Shown here one piece after another: positions 23,201-34,706 of a stretch of 64,000 nucleotides of DNA. How positions within the stretch are numbered: position 1 is the stretch's first letter; each line of letters starts with the position of its first letter. The DNA comes from Rhodosporidiobolus odoratus (taxonomy: Eukaryota; Basidiomycota; Microbotryomycetes; Sporidiobolales; Sporidiobolaceae), in contig JAOANU010000010.1 of the NCBI GenBank assembly GCA_034387635.1, forward strand, positions 1 through 64,000, in the 5' to 3' direction. Position numbers and translations under genes: made by a program. The notes under the pieces are model-generated. The model made no database searches and was not told where the DNA came from. It saw nothing but the letters and a program-made list of their open reading frames with translations.

Positions 23201-25786
23201 CGGATGGGCGGCGAAGACTCGTCGCGCTAGGCGTGTGGCGAACGGTGCGGTCGCTCCTTCGCAGCGGCTCGTCGGGCAGAGTACTGTGGAAAACGTGAGC
23301 GACAGCGGGACGGCTCTTCGCGGTTGAACCCGTCGACGTTGTGCCGTTGATGGTGCCGCTGCGGCCGCGAGAAAAGGTTTGGCCGCCGACTTCGGGGTCA
23401 TCCTGGAAGCTCTCCTCATCAGCAGTGTACTGCTCTTCGTCCCCTTCCTCCTCCGCGATCGCTGCATGGTCTCCGAAAGGACCGGCATCCGCTTCCTCCG
23501 GCTTGTCCTCGCCATCCGTCCACCCTTCGACATACTTGCCGAATGGCCAAACCAGGTACGTTCCCAGCTCCCAGATGACCCTCCCGTACTTCCCCCCTCC
23601 CCATGGCGTAATCCAGAGAAGGCCGCTGACGACCGAGCAGAGCACGAAGAACCAAGCACCGAAGAAGATGGTCCAGAGAAGATTCGCGGGGAGAAGGTGG
23701 TGGAGGGCGGTAGACGACGGAGCGCTGTGCAAAGCGGACTCGGCACGACGAGCGATGGACCGGGACTTCTTGTAGAGAGCGGGCTTCCAAAGTGGCAGAC
23801 CGAAGGGATGCTCGACGTTGTAGGCCTGTCGAGGGTTGTTGCGAGCGCGTCGAAGTGATGGAGTCGCGCGCGAGCCAATGCGTATAGTATGAAGCCAGAG
23901 TGTAGATAGAAAAGAGTGAGTATGAAGGGGTGAACGATATCAGTTTTTGCCTTCTTATCAACCGTTCTCGATGTGAGGAGAGTGACGTACGTCCTGCCTG
24001 TCCTTGAGTGTGTACTCGACATCTCCGCTGTCACTATCCTCGTCTTCACTGCTATCGCCGTGCTGCGTACCAGCCCCGCCGTTATTGCGCCAATCGTTCA
24101 CCCTCGTTCCGTCCTCCACGAGGGGTTGTTCACCCTCCTCACCTTCAGCTTCGAACTCCTCTGCGGTAGTCTCCCCAGCTTCGCTTCCCTCGGCGACAGA
24201 CGATGCTGTACTACCGCTGTGGGAGGGCACGGTGTAGCCCTCGCCCTGAGGGAAGTAGCTGCTGCTGATGCTCGAAACGTAGCTCGCACCGCGCTCACCG
24301 AGGCCGGGGCGCTGGGCTGCGTGGCTCGACAGGGCGGGGGGACTGAAGGGAGGTACGGGATGAAAGGACGTGACGGGACTTCTCATTCCGTCAGAAAAGG
24401 CGGTGGAATAGGCTTCGGAACGGGCGGTCGAAGGATCGCGGGCGCGCGCCGCTCCCCTTGCACCGGCACCAGTGGCGTACCCGAGACCGAGCGCGTTGGG
24501 ATGCTCGCCAGCAGGTGTGGCGGAGGCAGAGGTGTAAGAGGATATGCGCTGTTGCTGTTGTCGTGCCTCGAGTCGTTTGGCCTCGCGCTGTGTTAACGAC
24601 ATGTCAAGACCGGGAAAACGTCATTGAGCGACAGCAGAGCCATGTCGGTAAGCAAGAAAGGTAGGAAAGTCAGCACGAGAGCGGAAGCTTGACGGAAAAG
24701 GCTGAGAGGACGCAAACGAACCTTTCGGTCCCTCGCCCTTTTCTTGACGAGCTCTTCTCCGCGATCCCTATGCACAAACTCATCGTCGCTGCCATCGTCC
24801 GAGTTTCGCCTCCTCTCGCGGTCTCTCCCCCTGTTCCTAGGTCTTGCGCTTCCGCCGCCACTTGGCGGAGGGGGAGAGAAAGCCCTCGACCTGTCCTGAC
24901 CTTGCCAGTTGCCGTCCCCCTCCTCTTCGCCGTCGCTTGTAGCCGCGCTGCGCAAGCCGGACCGACTGACGCTTCGACGTGCCGACGCGTCCTGGCGAGC
25001 GCGGGAAGAAGCCTGCGAAAGCCCAGTTTGCGACTGACGATGGTTCACCGAGTGTCTGCCGCCCACTCCAGCGGCAGGCTGGGACACGCTAGACAGATTG
25101 GTGTTGACAGAGATGGACCGGCGGTAACCGGGCTGACCGCCCGGTGCGGGTGACGCCCTAGTCGACGGAATGCGCGGGCCTGATCCCAGCGCACTGAGGA
25201 GACTACTGCTCGGCGCATTGATACGAGAAGACGGGCGGTGCTGAACCGACGATGTGCTGACAGCGGAGAAGAGGTCATCTCCCTCTGCCCTTTCCGCCTC
25301 TGTCTCGCTTTCCTCGTGCAGGACCGAATCGCTGAGGTCGCCAGAATAGAATTCGCGTCGAGCGGGGGACGAGACAGCAGAGATGCCACTGGTGTCGGCG
25401 GCTGAGGAAGAGGCGGAGGCAGAGGAAAGAGTGCGGCGATGAGGGTTTGGGGTGGGAGACGAAGTCGGGGCGGGGCTATCACGAAGAGAAGCCACTACGG
25501 CAGAAGGTGGAGTAGTGAGATGCAGTGCTGCCGCTGGTGCGGCGGTCGGGGTGGTGCCGGCAATATCGCCTTGAAATTCGGTTGAAGTCGTGCTGATGCT
25601 GGGAGACGGCTGCGGGACGGGAACGTTCGCAGCGGCCACCGAAGCGTATGAAGCGGCGGAAGGGAAAGCTGCGGTTGAAGATGCTTGAGGGGTAGTGTTG
25701 TGGTCTGAAGCGGGAGCGGAAGCGGGTGAATCCTCCTCTGATGGCTGGGAAGAGGAGAGAGGAGTGGTGGGGGTTGAGGCGGACAT
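20262..25786 (-). CDS. VNX1: Vacuolar cation/H+ exchanger, VNX1-like (CAX superfamily)
   Basis: Starts at ATG 25784-25786 and ends at stop 20262-20264 (C-terminus LFLSIFSK). About 550 disordered Ser/Thr/Arg-rich residues form the N-terminal extension, then an exon ends VEYTLKDRQD and the next resumes NVEHPFGLPLWKPALYKKSR, the conserved entry of the Vnx1 family. Many membrane segments follow. The two exchanger half-repeats are visible: GAFVNASFGSIIEVILYSIAL, and later FALVPNTTEFMNAISFALNGN. These are the type of acidic and Asn/Ser motifs that bind cations in CAX proteins. An ER/vacuole-facing Cys-rich loop (CTGCDVIPSPSG, CRTCYYEH) sits between the halves. Yeast Vnx1 moves Na+ and K+ into the vacuole in exchange for protons made available by the V-ATPase. 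Substrate here is inferred from the family. Confidence 0.88.
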
Positions 25787-27571
25787 CGCTGAACCGCGTG
25801 TAACGGATAGGCGACCAGCTGCAGGAGTCGAGAGGGAGTCAGTGGGGCCGTACGAGTCAATACAGCGTGCTCAGTGTAGCTTCAAGAGCTGATCCGGTCT
25901 TGGCTCGGGCGGCGTTTCGACTACAAAGCGAACCAACTCGCGTCGACCACCTCGAGCCGTGTCCAGTTTACGCGCATCCCATCCCTGTAGTCCCCAGCTG
26001 TGTACCTCGTGTAATCCACACGTCCTACGCGTTGAAAGGGTGGAAGATGGACGCGCAGGTTCCCCCTCGACTCCTGACACCAACAAGAGCCACAGTGGCG
26101 TCGCCGCGAGTCGATAGAGGAATGGGTACGCACTTGATACTCACTAGTAGCTCCCAGTAGTATCCGCTAGCTGATCAGATTGAGTCGATGATGATGTAAA
26201 CAACGAGATGAGAGAGAGAAGGAACAAGTTGAAAGTGGGGGCAAATCAAGGGGAAACCCGCATCTATCCACGCTGATCTGCCTGCCGTTGGTAGCAGGCA
26301 CCGCTCATGTCTCACTAGACTACTCTGCGCTGGATCAGAGCACCCCCGCCGAGGCGAGCCAGCCTTTTCCCCTTTTTTTTTCTGAAGTTTCTCCCGCCTT
26401 TTTTTTCTCCCCCTGGATCCTGGCCTGATCCCTTCCCTGTCTACATTGGCAGTAACTGACATAGCTCTCTCGGTCTGACTGGTAGGTCATATCGAAAGCC
26501 CTCCTCTCGAGGGTTATCCGTCAATCCCGCCTTCCACTTTTCATCCTCGGCGGTTTCTTGAGCCGGTTCCTCCTAGTACCCGGGGTGTCGGCACCTCCTT
26601 CGATGCTCGGAGCGATCATCGGCGATGCTGCTTCGGACGGGCCAGAAATGGTGGGCTCAGGGGCCCGCTTGAAAGGAGCGTAAAGCAAAGGGAAAGGTGG
26701 TCAGAAACCCGAGCATTGGACCGCTCATCTAGCTTTCCCAGCACTACCTGCCCAGTGGGCGTGCGGGACGTGTATACGAGTAGAATTCCTCTTACTCCCC
26801 CGGTAGTGAAGCGTGGCGGCATTTCGTTACCCTTTCTCACTTGTTGCTTTTTCTCCGACGAGGCTCCGCCTGTCTTCTCGTTCCTTTCCGCTCGTCGCAG
26901 CCCGTGCTAGACAGAGTGTATCGCTGTGGGACATGGCCGGCTGGTGGGCCTGAAGGCACGCTTGCAAGCGTCGCCAAAAATCAGGTAAACCCGTTTTTCG
27001 TGTACCTCTTGCTGAACGCTTCGGTACACGGGACTGCCCCGGTCCGATCTCGCGACCTAGCCTCACCCATCAGTTACAGCTTTGAGGGGAGCCGACCTGG
27101 TGAACGAGGGCTCAAGCAGCTTTTGTACCGCAAGAAAAGACTTTTCTCGTTTTCATGGCGAGCACACCCGCAGAGCAAGTCGAGCGCGGCCATCTCGCTT
27201 AGGTGGGCAGCATCCAGACGTGTAGTTCGAGACCAGAGCGGCTGCTGGACTTGATAGGAGCAGATCGACCATGGGAAAACCTTGCTGAGCGGAGTTCGTT
27301 CGTTTCGCTTCTCTCGCTGTTCTTCTCGGGTTCCCATACAGCACTTGGTCCCACTGGCCCAAGTCCAGAGTGTCGTATCGCTGTGTGTATCACCCTGACC
27401 GGACCTACGCCTCTCGCTTGCCACCTCGAAGCGCTTGCTCGCTTAGCTTCATTCAGTCGAGATCGTCCGCGTCGCCGTCGAACGCCTCAAAGCCCGTGAC
27501 GAGCACGAGAAGTCTCGCTTGAATACACCTCTGCACCGCACCAACTATCTCCCACCCTTGCGTGCGCTCAG
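25787..27571. promoter_or_regulatory. Divergent promoter region of VNX1 and USB1
   Basis: Nearly 1.8 kb between divergent starts. No coding sequence is recognised. Two T-rich runs occur near 26370-26410. A sequence resembling a tRNA B box (27225-27234) was examined and rejected. Mixed, lower-GC composition is consistent with intergenic sequence; nothing else stands out. Confidence 0.45.
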
Positions 27572-28835
27572 ATGGGCGACATCGGCTCAAACGACCTACC
27601 GGAGTCAGCCACTGCACCAAGCGACAGTATGGCATCGGAACCGCTGCGGAAGAAGCGGTACGCATCTGATTGCGTTTGTGCCGACCGGGCGGCACACTGA
27701 CCTGGAATCGCCTACAGGAAACTCCCATCCCTCGACGCCTCGTTCGATGCACCTTGTGAGTCTCCACAGGCTTCTCCATGTCTACGCCTCAGCATGCGCG
27801 CTGACCCAGGACGTCAACAGCCCGACCGGTCGACTTGCCTCACTTGCATCAAGGCCGGAAGCGGACGGTCCCGCATGAAAAGGGACAATGGGCTTCGCAT
27901 GTCTACCTCGAGCGTGCGTGGCACTTCTGTTTCCTGTCAAGTACGTGTTGGCTCATCGTTGGTCTTGCTGCCTTCCACTGCAGTCCAGCCCTCTTCGGCC
28001 TTTCGGAAGATGTTGAAAGCAGCCGTCGAGACTGCCTCAGCTCCTTCAACCTCATCGGCTTCTACGGCTCCATCGCCTGTCATACACAGCCTCTTAGCCT
28101 CTACATCTGAGCCGTACTTAGCTTCGCAAGCTCCCAGCCTCACACTAGTACCCAGATCCGCCTCGGCAGCCGTCCTTTCCGAACCCTCACCCGAAGGAAC
28201 CGCTCTGCATCTCTCCCTCTCGCGGCCGCTTATTCTACAGGCTAATCAGCGGGCTGATCTGCGCGCTGCAGTAGCCAAGGTAGCAGCAAATACAACGGGG
28301 TGCGTCGTTCTCTCCTTGCATTCTTCCTTTTTCTGGTGCGGGGCTGATGTATCTGTGCAAACAGGTTTTCCGCCCGATACGCCTCCTTTGGCGTGCTCGA
28401 GAACGATGAGAAGACGCGACGGTTCTTGGGTATCGAGATTGGCGCAGGCTATGGAGAAGTGCGTTGTCCTCACCGCTTCCACCCACCCGATACCGCCTGT
28501 CTAGTCTGCCGTTCCCCTCGTGCCGGACATTGACCATTCCGTCTGCTCCGTCTTATGTGCAGCTTCACGCGCTGGTCCGCAACCTGGACGATAAGCTCAC
28601 AACGCTACGGTTACCGACCTACTACCACTCTCCACGCTTCCACACCTCCTTGGCCTGGACGACCTCGACGACCTCGACCTGCACCACCGCAAATGACCCT
28701 CTGCCGTTCTCTCCGCGAGGCCTCGCGACTCTCGAAGAACAGTACAGCAAACCCCTCCGCGATGAAGAACTCTGGGTGGGGCAGCTGTGCGTCAAGATTG
28801 GGAAAGAGGTCGCGAGGTATGCACTGACAGGGTGA
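27572..28835 (+). CDS. USB1: U6 snRNA phosphodiesterase Usb1
   Basis: Starts at ATG 27572. Exons 27572-27657, 27718-27755 and 27821-27913 join in frame, then exon 4 begins at 27984. The joined start reads KKRKLPSLDASFDAP, then LPHLHQGRKRTVPHEKGQWA and SHVYLE, matching the Usb1 N-terminal signature. Both catalytic HxS tetrads of the 2H phosphoesterase fold are present: HLSLSRP and, near the C-terminus, FHTSLAW, with FSARYASFGVLENDEKTRRF between them. Usb1 trims the 3' oligo(U) tail of U6 snRNA and leaves a protective end, so it supports splicing in the nucleus. That is relevant in this intron-dense genome. The gene is compact with four or more introns and ends 121 bases from the convergent DUG2 stop. 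Confidence 0.92.
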
Positions 28836-28956
28836 CAAGGGAGAACGCGGTTCGGATAAGTACTGGGTATGTCAAGGTATGGGGTATAGCATTGGGCGCC
28901 AGAGTACGGTATGGATGCGAACAACAAGGAGGAAAGAAGAAGCAGACGACGGAGAG

Positions 28957-31900
28957 CTAGACTGGAAGGGAAGCGAGCATGCCAAACCATCTCTGCACAA
29001 TTTCCTTTCCGTTCTGTACGTACAGTAAACGCAATCAGTACGAACCCGAGAGATCGTGCTACTGACGCCAAGAAGAGCAAAACAAGGGAGCGCACCTCGA
29101 GATTCAAAATCCTGATCTTCTCATCCGGAAGATGCGCCGCATCGCTGCTCGTACCCATCGGAAAATGCACCGCGTCGGCTCCGAACTCGCGCTCAAGGAA
29201 GGGAAGAGATGGAATGCTTCCGCCTTCGCGAATGAACAGTGGCTGAATGTCCCAAACATCGGCTATGCAACTGCTCATGGCAGCGACGTAGGGTGAGGTG
29301 ACGTCGCCAAGCCACTGTAAGACAGCGAGAGTATCAGCAGGTTTCATCGGGGGACATCTGAGAGGCGCCCCGAGGCTTACCCAGTCAGCGACATGGTTGA
29401 TGTCAACCTGCGAATACAGAAGCAGTCAGCTTGAGCTATTCCGCGCGAGATGACAAGCAGTTCAAGCGCACCGTAAGCGAGTTCCGAGTGTTGAGCTTGT
29501 CGAAACACGCTCGAAGATGGGCTTTCAATTGCTCGACGATGTCGTCGAGGCGTTGATCGGGTACGATCCGTATCGAGACGGACGCGGTAGCACAGTTGGG
29601 AATGAGAGTCTTTTGCGCCGGACCAGGGACCTCAACTTTATGAACCGAGAGGGCGGGTTGGCGCCACCTGCAGATGCGGGGAGCGAGATCAGCGGGCGCG
29701 GGATGGAGAACGAGAACGAGGTGCTTTACCGAGTGATGAGGGATTCCATCGGGTCGGCAATATGAGAATGCTTGCCAAGCTTACTCGCTTGATCGAGTCT
29801 GAGCGAGAGCAAGAGGAGGGACTGTCAGCATCTTCTGCGCATCGGAGAGGAGAAGACTGGACGAACGCTTTGCACCGCTCCACCACGGCATCGTATAGCT
29901 TCTTCTCCTCAGGCAAAAGTTTGCGGACATTGTCGAGGAAACCTGGGATGCGCACTTTCCCTTCTGCGTCCGTCAAGGTGGCGAGGAGACGGACGAGATC
30001 GCCAAGCGGTTCGCTCGTGACACCGCCCCAGATACCGCTATGCAAGTCGGGTTGATCGGAGGCGACCTGGGAAGGAGCAAGATCAGCGGAGTGCAACGGG
30101 TTTAGGGACGCAAGAGACAGTCAGGCTCACCCGGACCGTTGCATGGATAACACCCCTTAACCCGAATGTGAGGCACGGAACATCCTCTCCAAGCCAGTAC
30201 GAGTTCGAAACAAGGATAACATCGATATCTCCGATGAGGTCCTGGACGGAGCGGCGGATTAGCCCATCCTCTTCAAGAATAGAAGGCAAAGAGAGGACAA
30301 GCTTACTCGATGCTTCTTGATCGCGTCCTGAAAGCCAGTGCTTCCCGCTTCTTCCTCGCCCTCAATCACCATGACGAAATCAATCTCGAGAGCCTGCTGC
30401 TTGCGAAGCTCCGAGGCAGCAGAAGCGATGGCGAGAAGTGGGCCCTACCGAGGTAAAGTACAAGTCAGTGGTGGCCGGCCCAGCGGCGCATCCCGTCCGT
30501 AAAAAGCACAAGGAAAACAACGTCAACACACCTTGTTATCGCTCGTCCCTCGTCCTAACACCCACCCGTCCTTTCCTTTCATCTCAAACGGATCGCTGCT
30601 CCACAACTCGGGGGCCGAAGCGTCCACTACGTCGTAATGAGCATAAAACAAGCATCGTTTCCTCCTCGGCGCTTCGAACCGATTCGGCTTCGGAGCGGCG
30701 TTCGCGCGAAACGTCGCGAGAACGATAGGGTTGGAAGCAGGACCGGTGGGGAGGAGGGATGTTTCGGCGCCTAGAGTACGGAGGACGCGCCGCAAGTACA
30801 GGGCACCTTGTCGACATTCTTCGCGGTGGGCGTCGTCGGCAATAGTGCGATAAGAGATGAGTTTGGCGAGGTAGTGGTACAGTTCCCCTAGATTCCGCAA
30901 CAAGACCACAGATCAGCGCTGTGGCGAGCGGATAGCTAGGAGAAAAGAGACGCACCCTGGAAACCATTCCCCTCCCCTTCCCGCTGCGAGCTCCCATCCG
31001 TTTCGGCGATATCCCAAACCCGCACGCTCGCATCGTTACCTCCAGTAATGAGCTTGTTACCCTTGGCAAAGCTGATCTCGCTCGATAGCACGATCGAGTC
31101 GTGTGCATGCCATTGATGAACGAGACGGAAGGACGAATCCCAGCGTTGAATGCTGCCATCAGCCAAGCCAGAGAAGAGGGATGACGAGTATACCGTGAGA
31201 GTGAGGACGTCGTGCTGGAAGGGACTTGATGGTCAGCAGTAAGAAAGCGACGCTGACGAAGTCTGGTAAATAGCTCACGTCATGCGGCCGCAAGACTCTA
31301 ATACAAGTAAGCGTGTCGAGGTCCCAGACCTGCACAAGTGGCCGTAAGTACAGCTTCTCTGCCATAAATGCTACATCCGGAAGAGCGTACCCTAATGACG
31401 CCTCCCTGATGCCCAGCGAAAACGGTGCTATCCCGAACCGCCAATGCAAGAACGGCATCTCCATTGCTCGAGTTTGGATACTCGAGCGTACTGAGCGGAA
31501 GTAAATCCGTGACGGTGGGCCGCCATAGCCGGACAAGCTCATCTCCCGCTGCAATAGCATGGTCTGAGCATGCGACGAAGAAATCGAAAGTATGGAGAGG
31601 AGGTAGCACTTACAGCCAGTCACCAGAACCATCTTGTCATCCTTCTTAGCGACCAGTAGGCAGTACTACAGAGGAGCAAAATCAGCCAAGAAGGAAGGCA
31701 GAGAACAGCCAACGAAAAGGGACGCACGATGTAACCGTAGTGAGCGAAAGGCACGATGTTCTCCTGAGCAAACTGCAACTCGACAGCATGTTCATCCTCC
31801 TTGATCTCGTCAGTCGCACCATTATCGCCGGCCACGGTCGTCGCCTCACGCTCGAGGCTATGCAGACTTCCCGCACTGAGCGAGTTGCGGCCTCCAAACG

Positions 31901-33143
31901 CTCGAGCGCGCACTTTTTCGGCGTTGCTGAGCGAGTCAAAAAACTTGTTGTGGGATTTGAGGATTGGAGGAGAGGAGGATTGGTTGGAAAAGTAGGAAGA
32001 AGCTAGGTCGCGCGGCAAGGGAGAACCTGAGCGGTGCGAGGAGAATGCGGAAAGGTGGAAAGGCGGGGGAAGGTCGATCCACTGCAGAGATTGACTATCA
32101 GAGGAGGCGTGAATGGGTGAGCACTCGCGAATTATCGCACCTGCATGCTGGTATCTTGACAACCCGCAAACAGCCTCCCCGTCGGTTTCTCCTTCCGCTC
32201 CCGCTCATCTCGTCCTTCTCGAGCTCGCGGTCGGCTGAGTCCGTCGTCTTGCAACTCGGCGTAAGGCACCCAGGCAAGAGAGAGAATGTCGCCGGTGTTG
32301 TCATGCGGAGGGTGGATGAGGTAGAGAAGCGAGAGCGACGGGGTGTGCCAGACCCGAATGGTGCCGTCGCCTGTGGGGAAGACAACTTAGTATAACGCAC
32401 ATAGCCTGAGGTAGAGGCAAACGCTGCGCACCGGAAGCGCTGATCAGCCAGTCCCGTTCTTTGACAAGCAGCAGAGCCAGAACTGCGCCGGTATGGCCGC
32501 TCAAAATGGCTAGAGGAGACAGTGTATGGTAGTCCCATACCTGTACGAGAGAATGAACGAGTCCGCAGCTCAATCAGCGCCGAGATCCATGTGGCAGAGA
32601 AGCGAGGAAAAGACGTACATGAATGCTGCCACCCTGACTTCCACCGTATAACCTCGCGCTTCTCGCTCCACCCTTGCCTTCCGCCGTCGCTCCACCTCGT
32701 CCAGCAGTCCTCCCTCTCTCCGCCTCGCCCGTGTCTTCCTCGACAGCGACACACAATATACTCTCTCCATCGCTCGCCGACAGAGTCGTGATCAAGACCG
32801 GTTCGGGGGTCGTCGCCTGTTCTGGAGAAGGGCTTGCGTCTCGTGGACGTGCGGCAGTGGAAGATGAACGCGAGGGAAAGAGGTTGAGAGCGGCGGAACA
32901 GGAGGATGGAGTTGAAGCGGTTGCAGCGGTTGCAGGTTCAAGGGCGGAGGGTCGAGACGCTGATAGTGCCGACTGTGAAGACTGTCGTCCACCTGAATTG
33001 CTTCTCTGGAATGTTAATGAGGGAGGCGGACGAGATGAAGTTGAGTCTGATGATGAAGATGTAACTCGAGATGGAAGAGAAGGGGAAGTTTGAGACTGGT
33101 ATGGGTTCATTCGATGGGCTATATGCGCGTCACTAGACTCCAT
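28957..33143 (-). CDS. DUG2: Dug2: WD40 plus M20 peptidase, glutathione degradation
   Basis: Starts at ATG 33141-33143 and ends at stop 28957-28959; the last exon reads NGKEIVQRWFGMLASLPV. The N-terminal half has a Ser/Pro-rich lead, then WD40-type repeats: ARLYGGSQGGSIH joined to VWDYHTLSPLAILSGH, then LISASG/DGTIRVWHTPS, and NKLITGGNDASVRVWDIAET. The C-terminal half is an M20 metallopeptidase: LFYAHYDVVDA (metal His/Asp), GRGTSDNKG, MVIEGEEEAGSTGF (Glu pair), and SDAAHLPDEKIR (last His). This WD40-M20 fusion is diagnostic of fungal Dug2, which with the glutaminase-like Dug3 cleaves the gamma-glutamyl bond of glutathione in the cytosol; Dug1 then splits Cys-Gly. Neither partner is in the window. 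The frame also extends upstream without ATG to a possible acceptor, so a further 5' exon is possible. Confidence 0.92.
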
Positions 33144-33627
33144 CTGAGGAGTTTGGAATGATACGACAACAAGTTCATCATCTTCCTCGATCACGTTAAA
33201 TACTTCACTCTCTGTCGCCTGGTCCCCGGATCTCAGTCATTTGCAGTCGAGTGATTCTGAGCACTTTGAAAGCACTTCGACTGCAGAAATCCTCCCGAAA
33301 CGGCGAAGTGCGAGTCAAAGAAAAGAATACACTGTAGGACGCGATTCATGTTTCTGCTTCCGTAGCCTGATGAGGAACAGCGACTGCGAAGTGGAAGCAA
33401 CCTCGACAAGGATAGGCGGGCAGCGCTCTCCACTCGCAAACGGCGGCAAAATCAGCCGTCCTAGTCGAGCCTTCTCAACCGGCCTGAGCCGTCTCTGCCA
33501 CAACCGGCACCAGGTCAAAGGAAACGCGACCAGCGCGTAATTGCACGTAGGCTCGCACGAAGCATGAAGGGAGGGTGGACGGTACTGCAGATTGATCAAC
33601 CGAGAACGAGGCGGTGAGGGTGCAGGG
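33144..33627. promoter_or_regulatory. DUG2 upstream region
   Basis: 484 bases between the DUG2 start and the stop of the next minus-strand gene, so it should hold the DUG2 promoter and the neighbour's 3' end. A minus-strand frame stays open through 33315-33620. It could be an alternative C-terminus of the neighbouring small gene, or chance. Confidence 0.4.
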
Positions 33628-34706
33628 TCAAACGCCTGTCGAGGGGAATGAAAGCTGAGGATGAAGAGGTCTTGCCGAGCGAGCGAGCAACCTGTTGTAC
33701 AGAGGAACTGGTCAGCCAGCCGCATCGTTTCGCAACTGCACCTCATGAAGGACAAACGCTGATCAAAGGACTTACGGCGCGGCCTCGATTCTGATCGGCC
33801 CTTTTCTGCGTTGCGGGTGCATGCTGTCAGGTGAGAACCTTGAGCCCTTGACATATGATCGTACGTACCGCCAGGTTAAGTGCTTCGTGTAGACGGTCAT
33901 ACAGGCCGACTACAGGATCTCTCCCTGCGGCGGCCAGCCGGGCCTTTATCAATGGAACCTCTGCCTCGCCATCTGCCTTGTGGTAGCCTTCGCCGTACTC
34001 TGTCAAGTCACAGTGGTCAGTACGGGCCGTGACTCGGAATACGTCGCTCGTCAAGGTGCCAGGAAAGAGCTCACTCGCTTGGTCTTCCATAGTCTGCAAC
34101 TTATCGTACTCGATCGCTTGATTTCGGACATTGACGGCCTTCCTCTTGAAAACGGACATCACCGTTCTGACTATCGAGACAAACACAGAGTCAGTCGCAA
34201 TTTGTCTCGAAGTGCATGCCTTTGCCCGTACGAGGCTTGATGGCGTTGGCTAGCTCCTGTTTCTGCAGCAGGTAGATGGCCGGTGAGAAGTCTGAGTGGG
34301 TGATACGCCTGCGCACTCGGTCTTGCTGAGATCGTAAGGAAGTGCGGCTGACAATCTGTTCCCTCTCTTGCCGGAGCGGCTCAGCCGCTGCAAGCCCTTG
34401 CCGCTCCAATGGTTCCAGTTCTTCGTTGTCTGGGGGGGCATATGTGACATTCAGTGTGTGGCACAGCGGCAGAGGCAGGCAGAAGAGCTCACTTGTGCGC
34501 ACTGCGATGGAGTAGGGCACGGTTCAGCTCGCGATGTGACAGACGGCGCATGCTGGGGAAACTCACTACGGGCGAGCAGGCCGTCGACATGTTCGACTGC
34601 GCAGCCAGGGCGTCTCAGAGTGCGCAAAAAAAGATTGTAGGCGAAGAAGGGGGGGAAACGCACGAACATCCTGAGCGGCTTGGACATCGGCGGTGGGGAC
34701 ACCCAT
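33628..34706 (-). CDS. Hypothetical small protein, coiled-coil-like
   Basis: Proposed start ATG 34704-34706 (MGVPTADVQAAQDV) and stop 33628-33630. Seven short exons can be joined in frame with standard donors and acceptors to give about 200 residues. The middle is charged and helix-forming (ELEPLERQGLAAAEPLRQER, RSQQDRVRRRITHSDF, IYLLQKQELANAIKP, SVFKRKAVNVRNQAIEYDKL), suggesting a coiled coil. No domain is recognised, nor any signal peptide or membrane segment. The frame continuity across so many small exons favours a real gene; the exact exon set, especially the last exon, is uncertain. It is divergent from the large membrane protein at 36-41 kb. Confidence 0.5.

Noticed and set aside
27225..27234. 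tRNA B-box-like sequence
   Set aside because: No matching A box or foldable T and acceptor stems were found around it.
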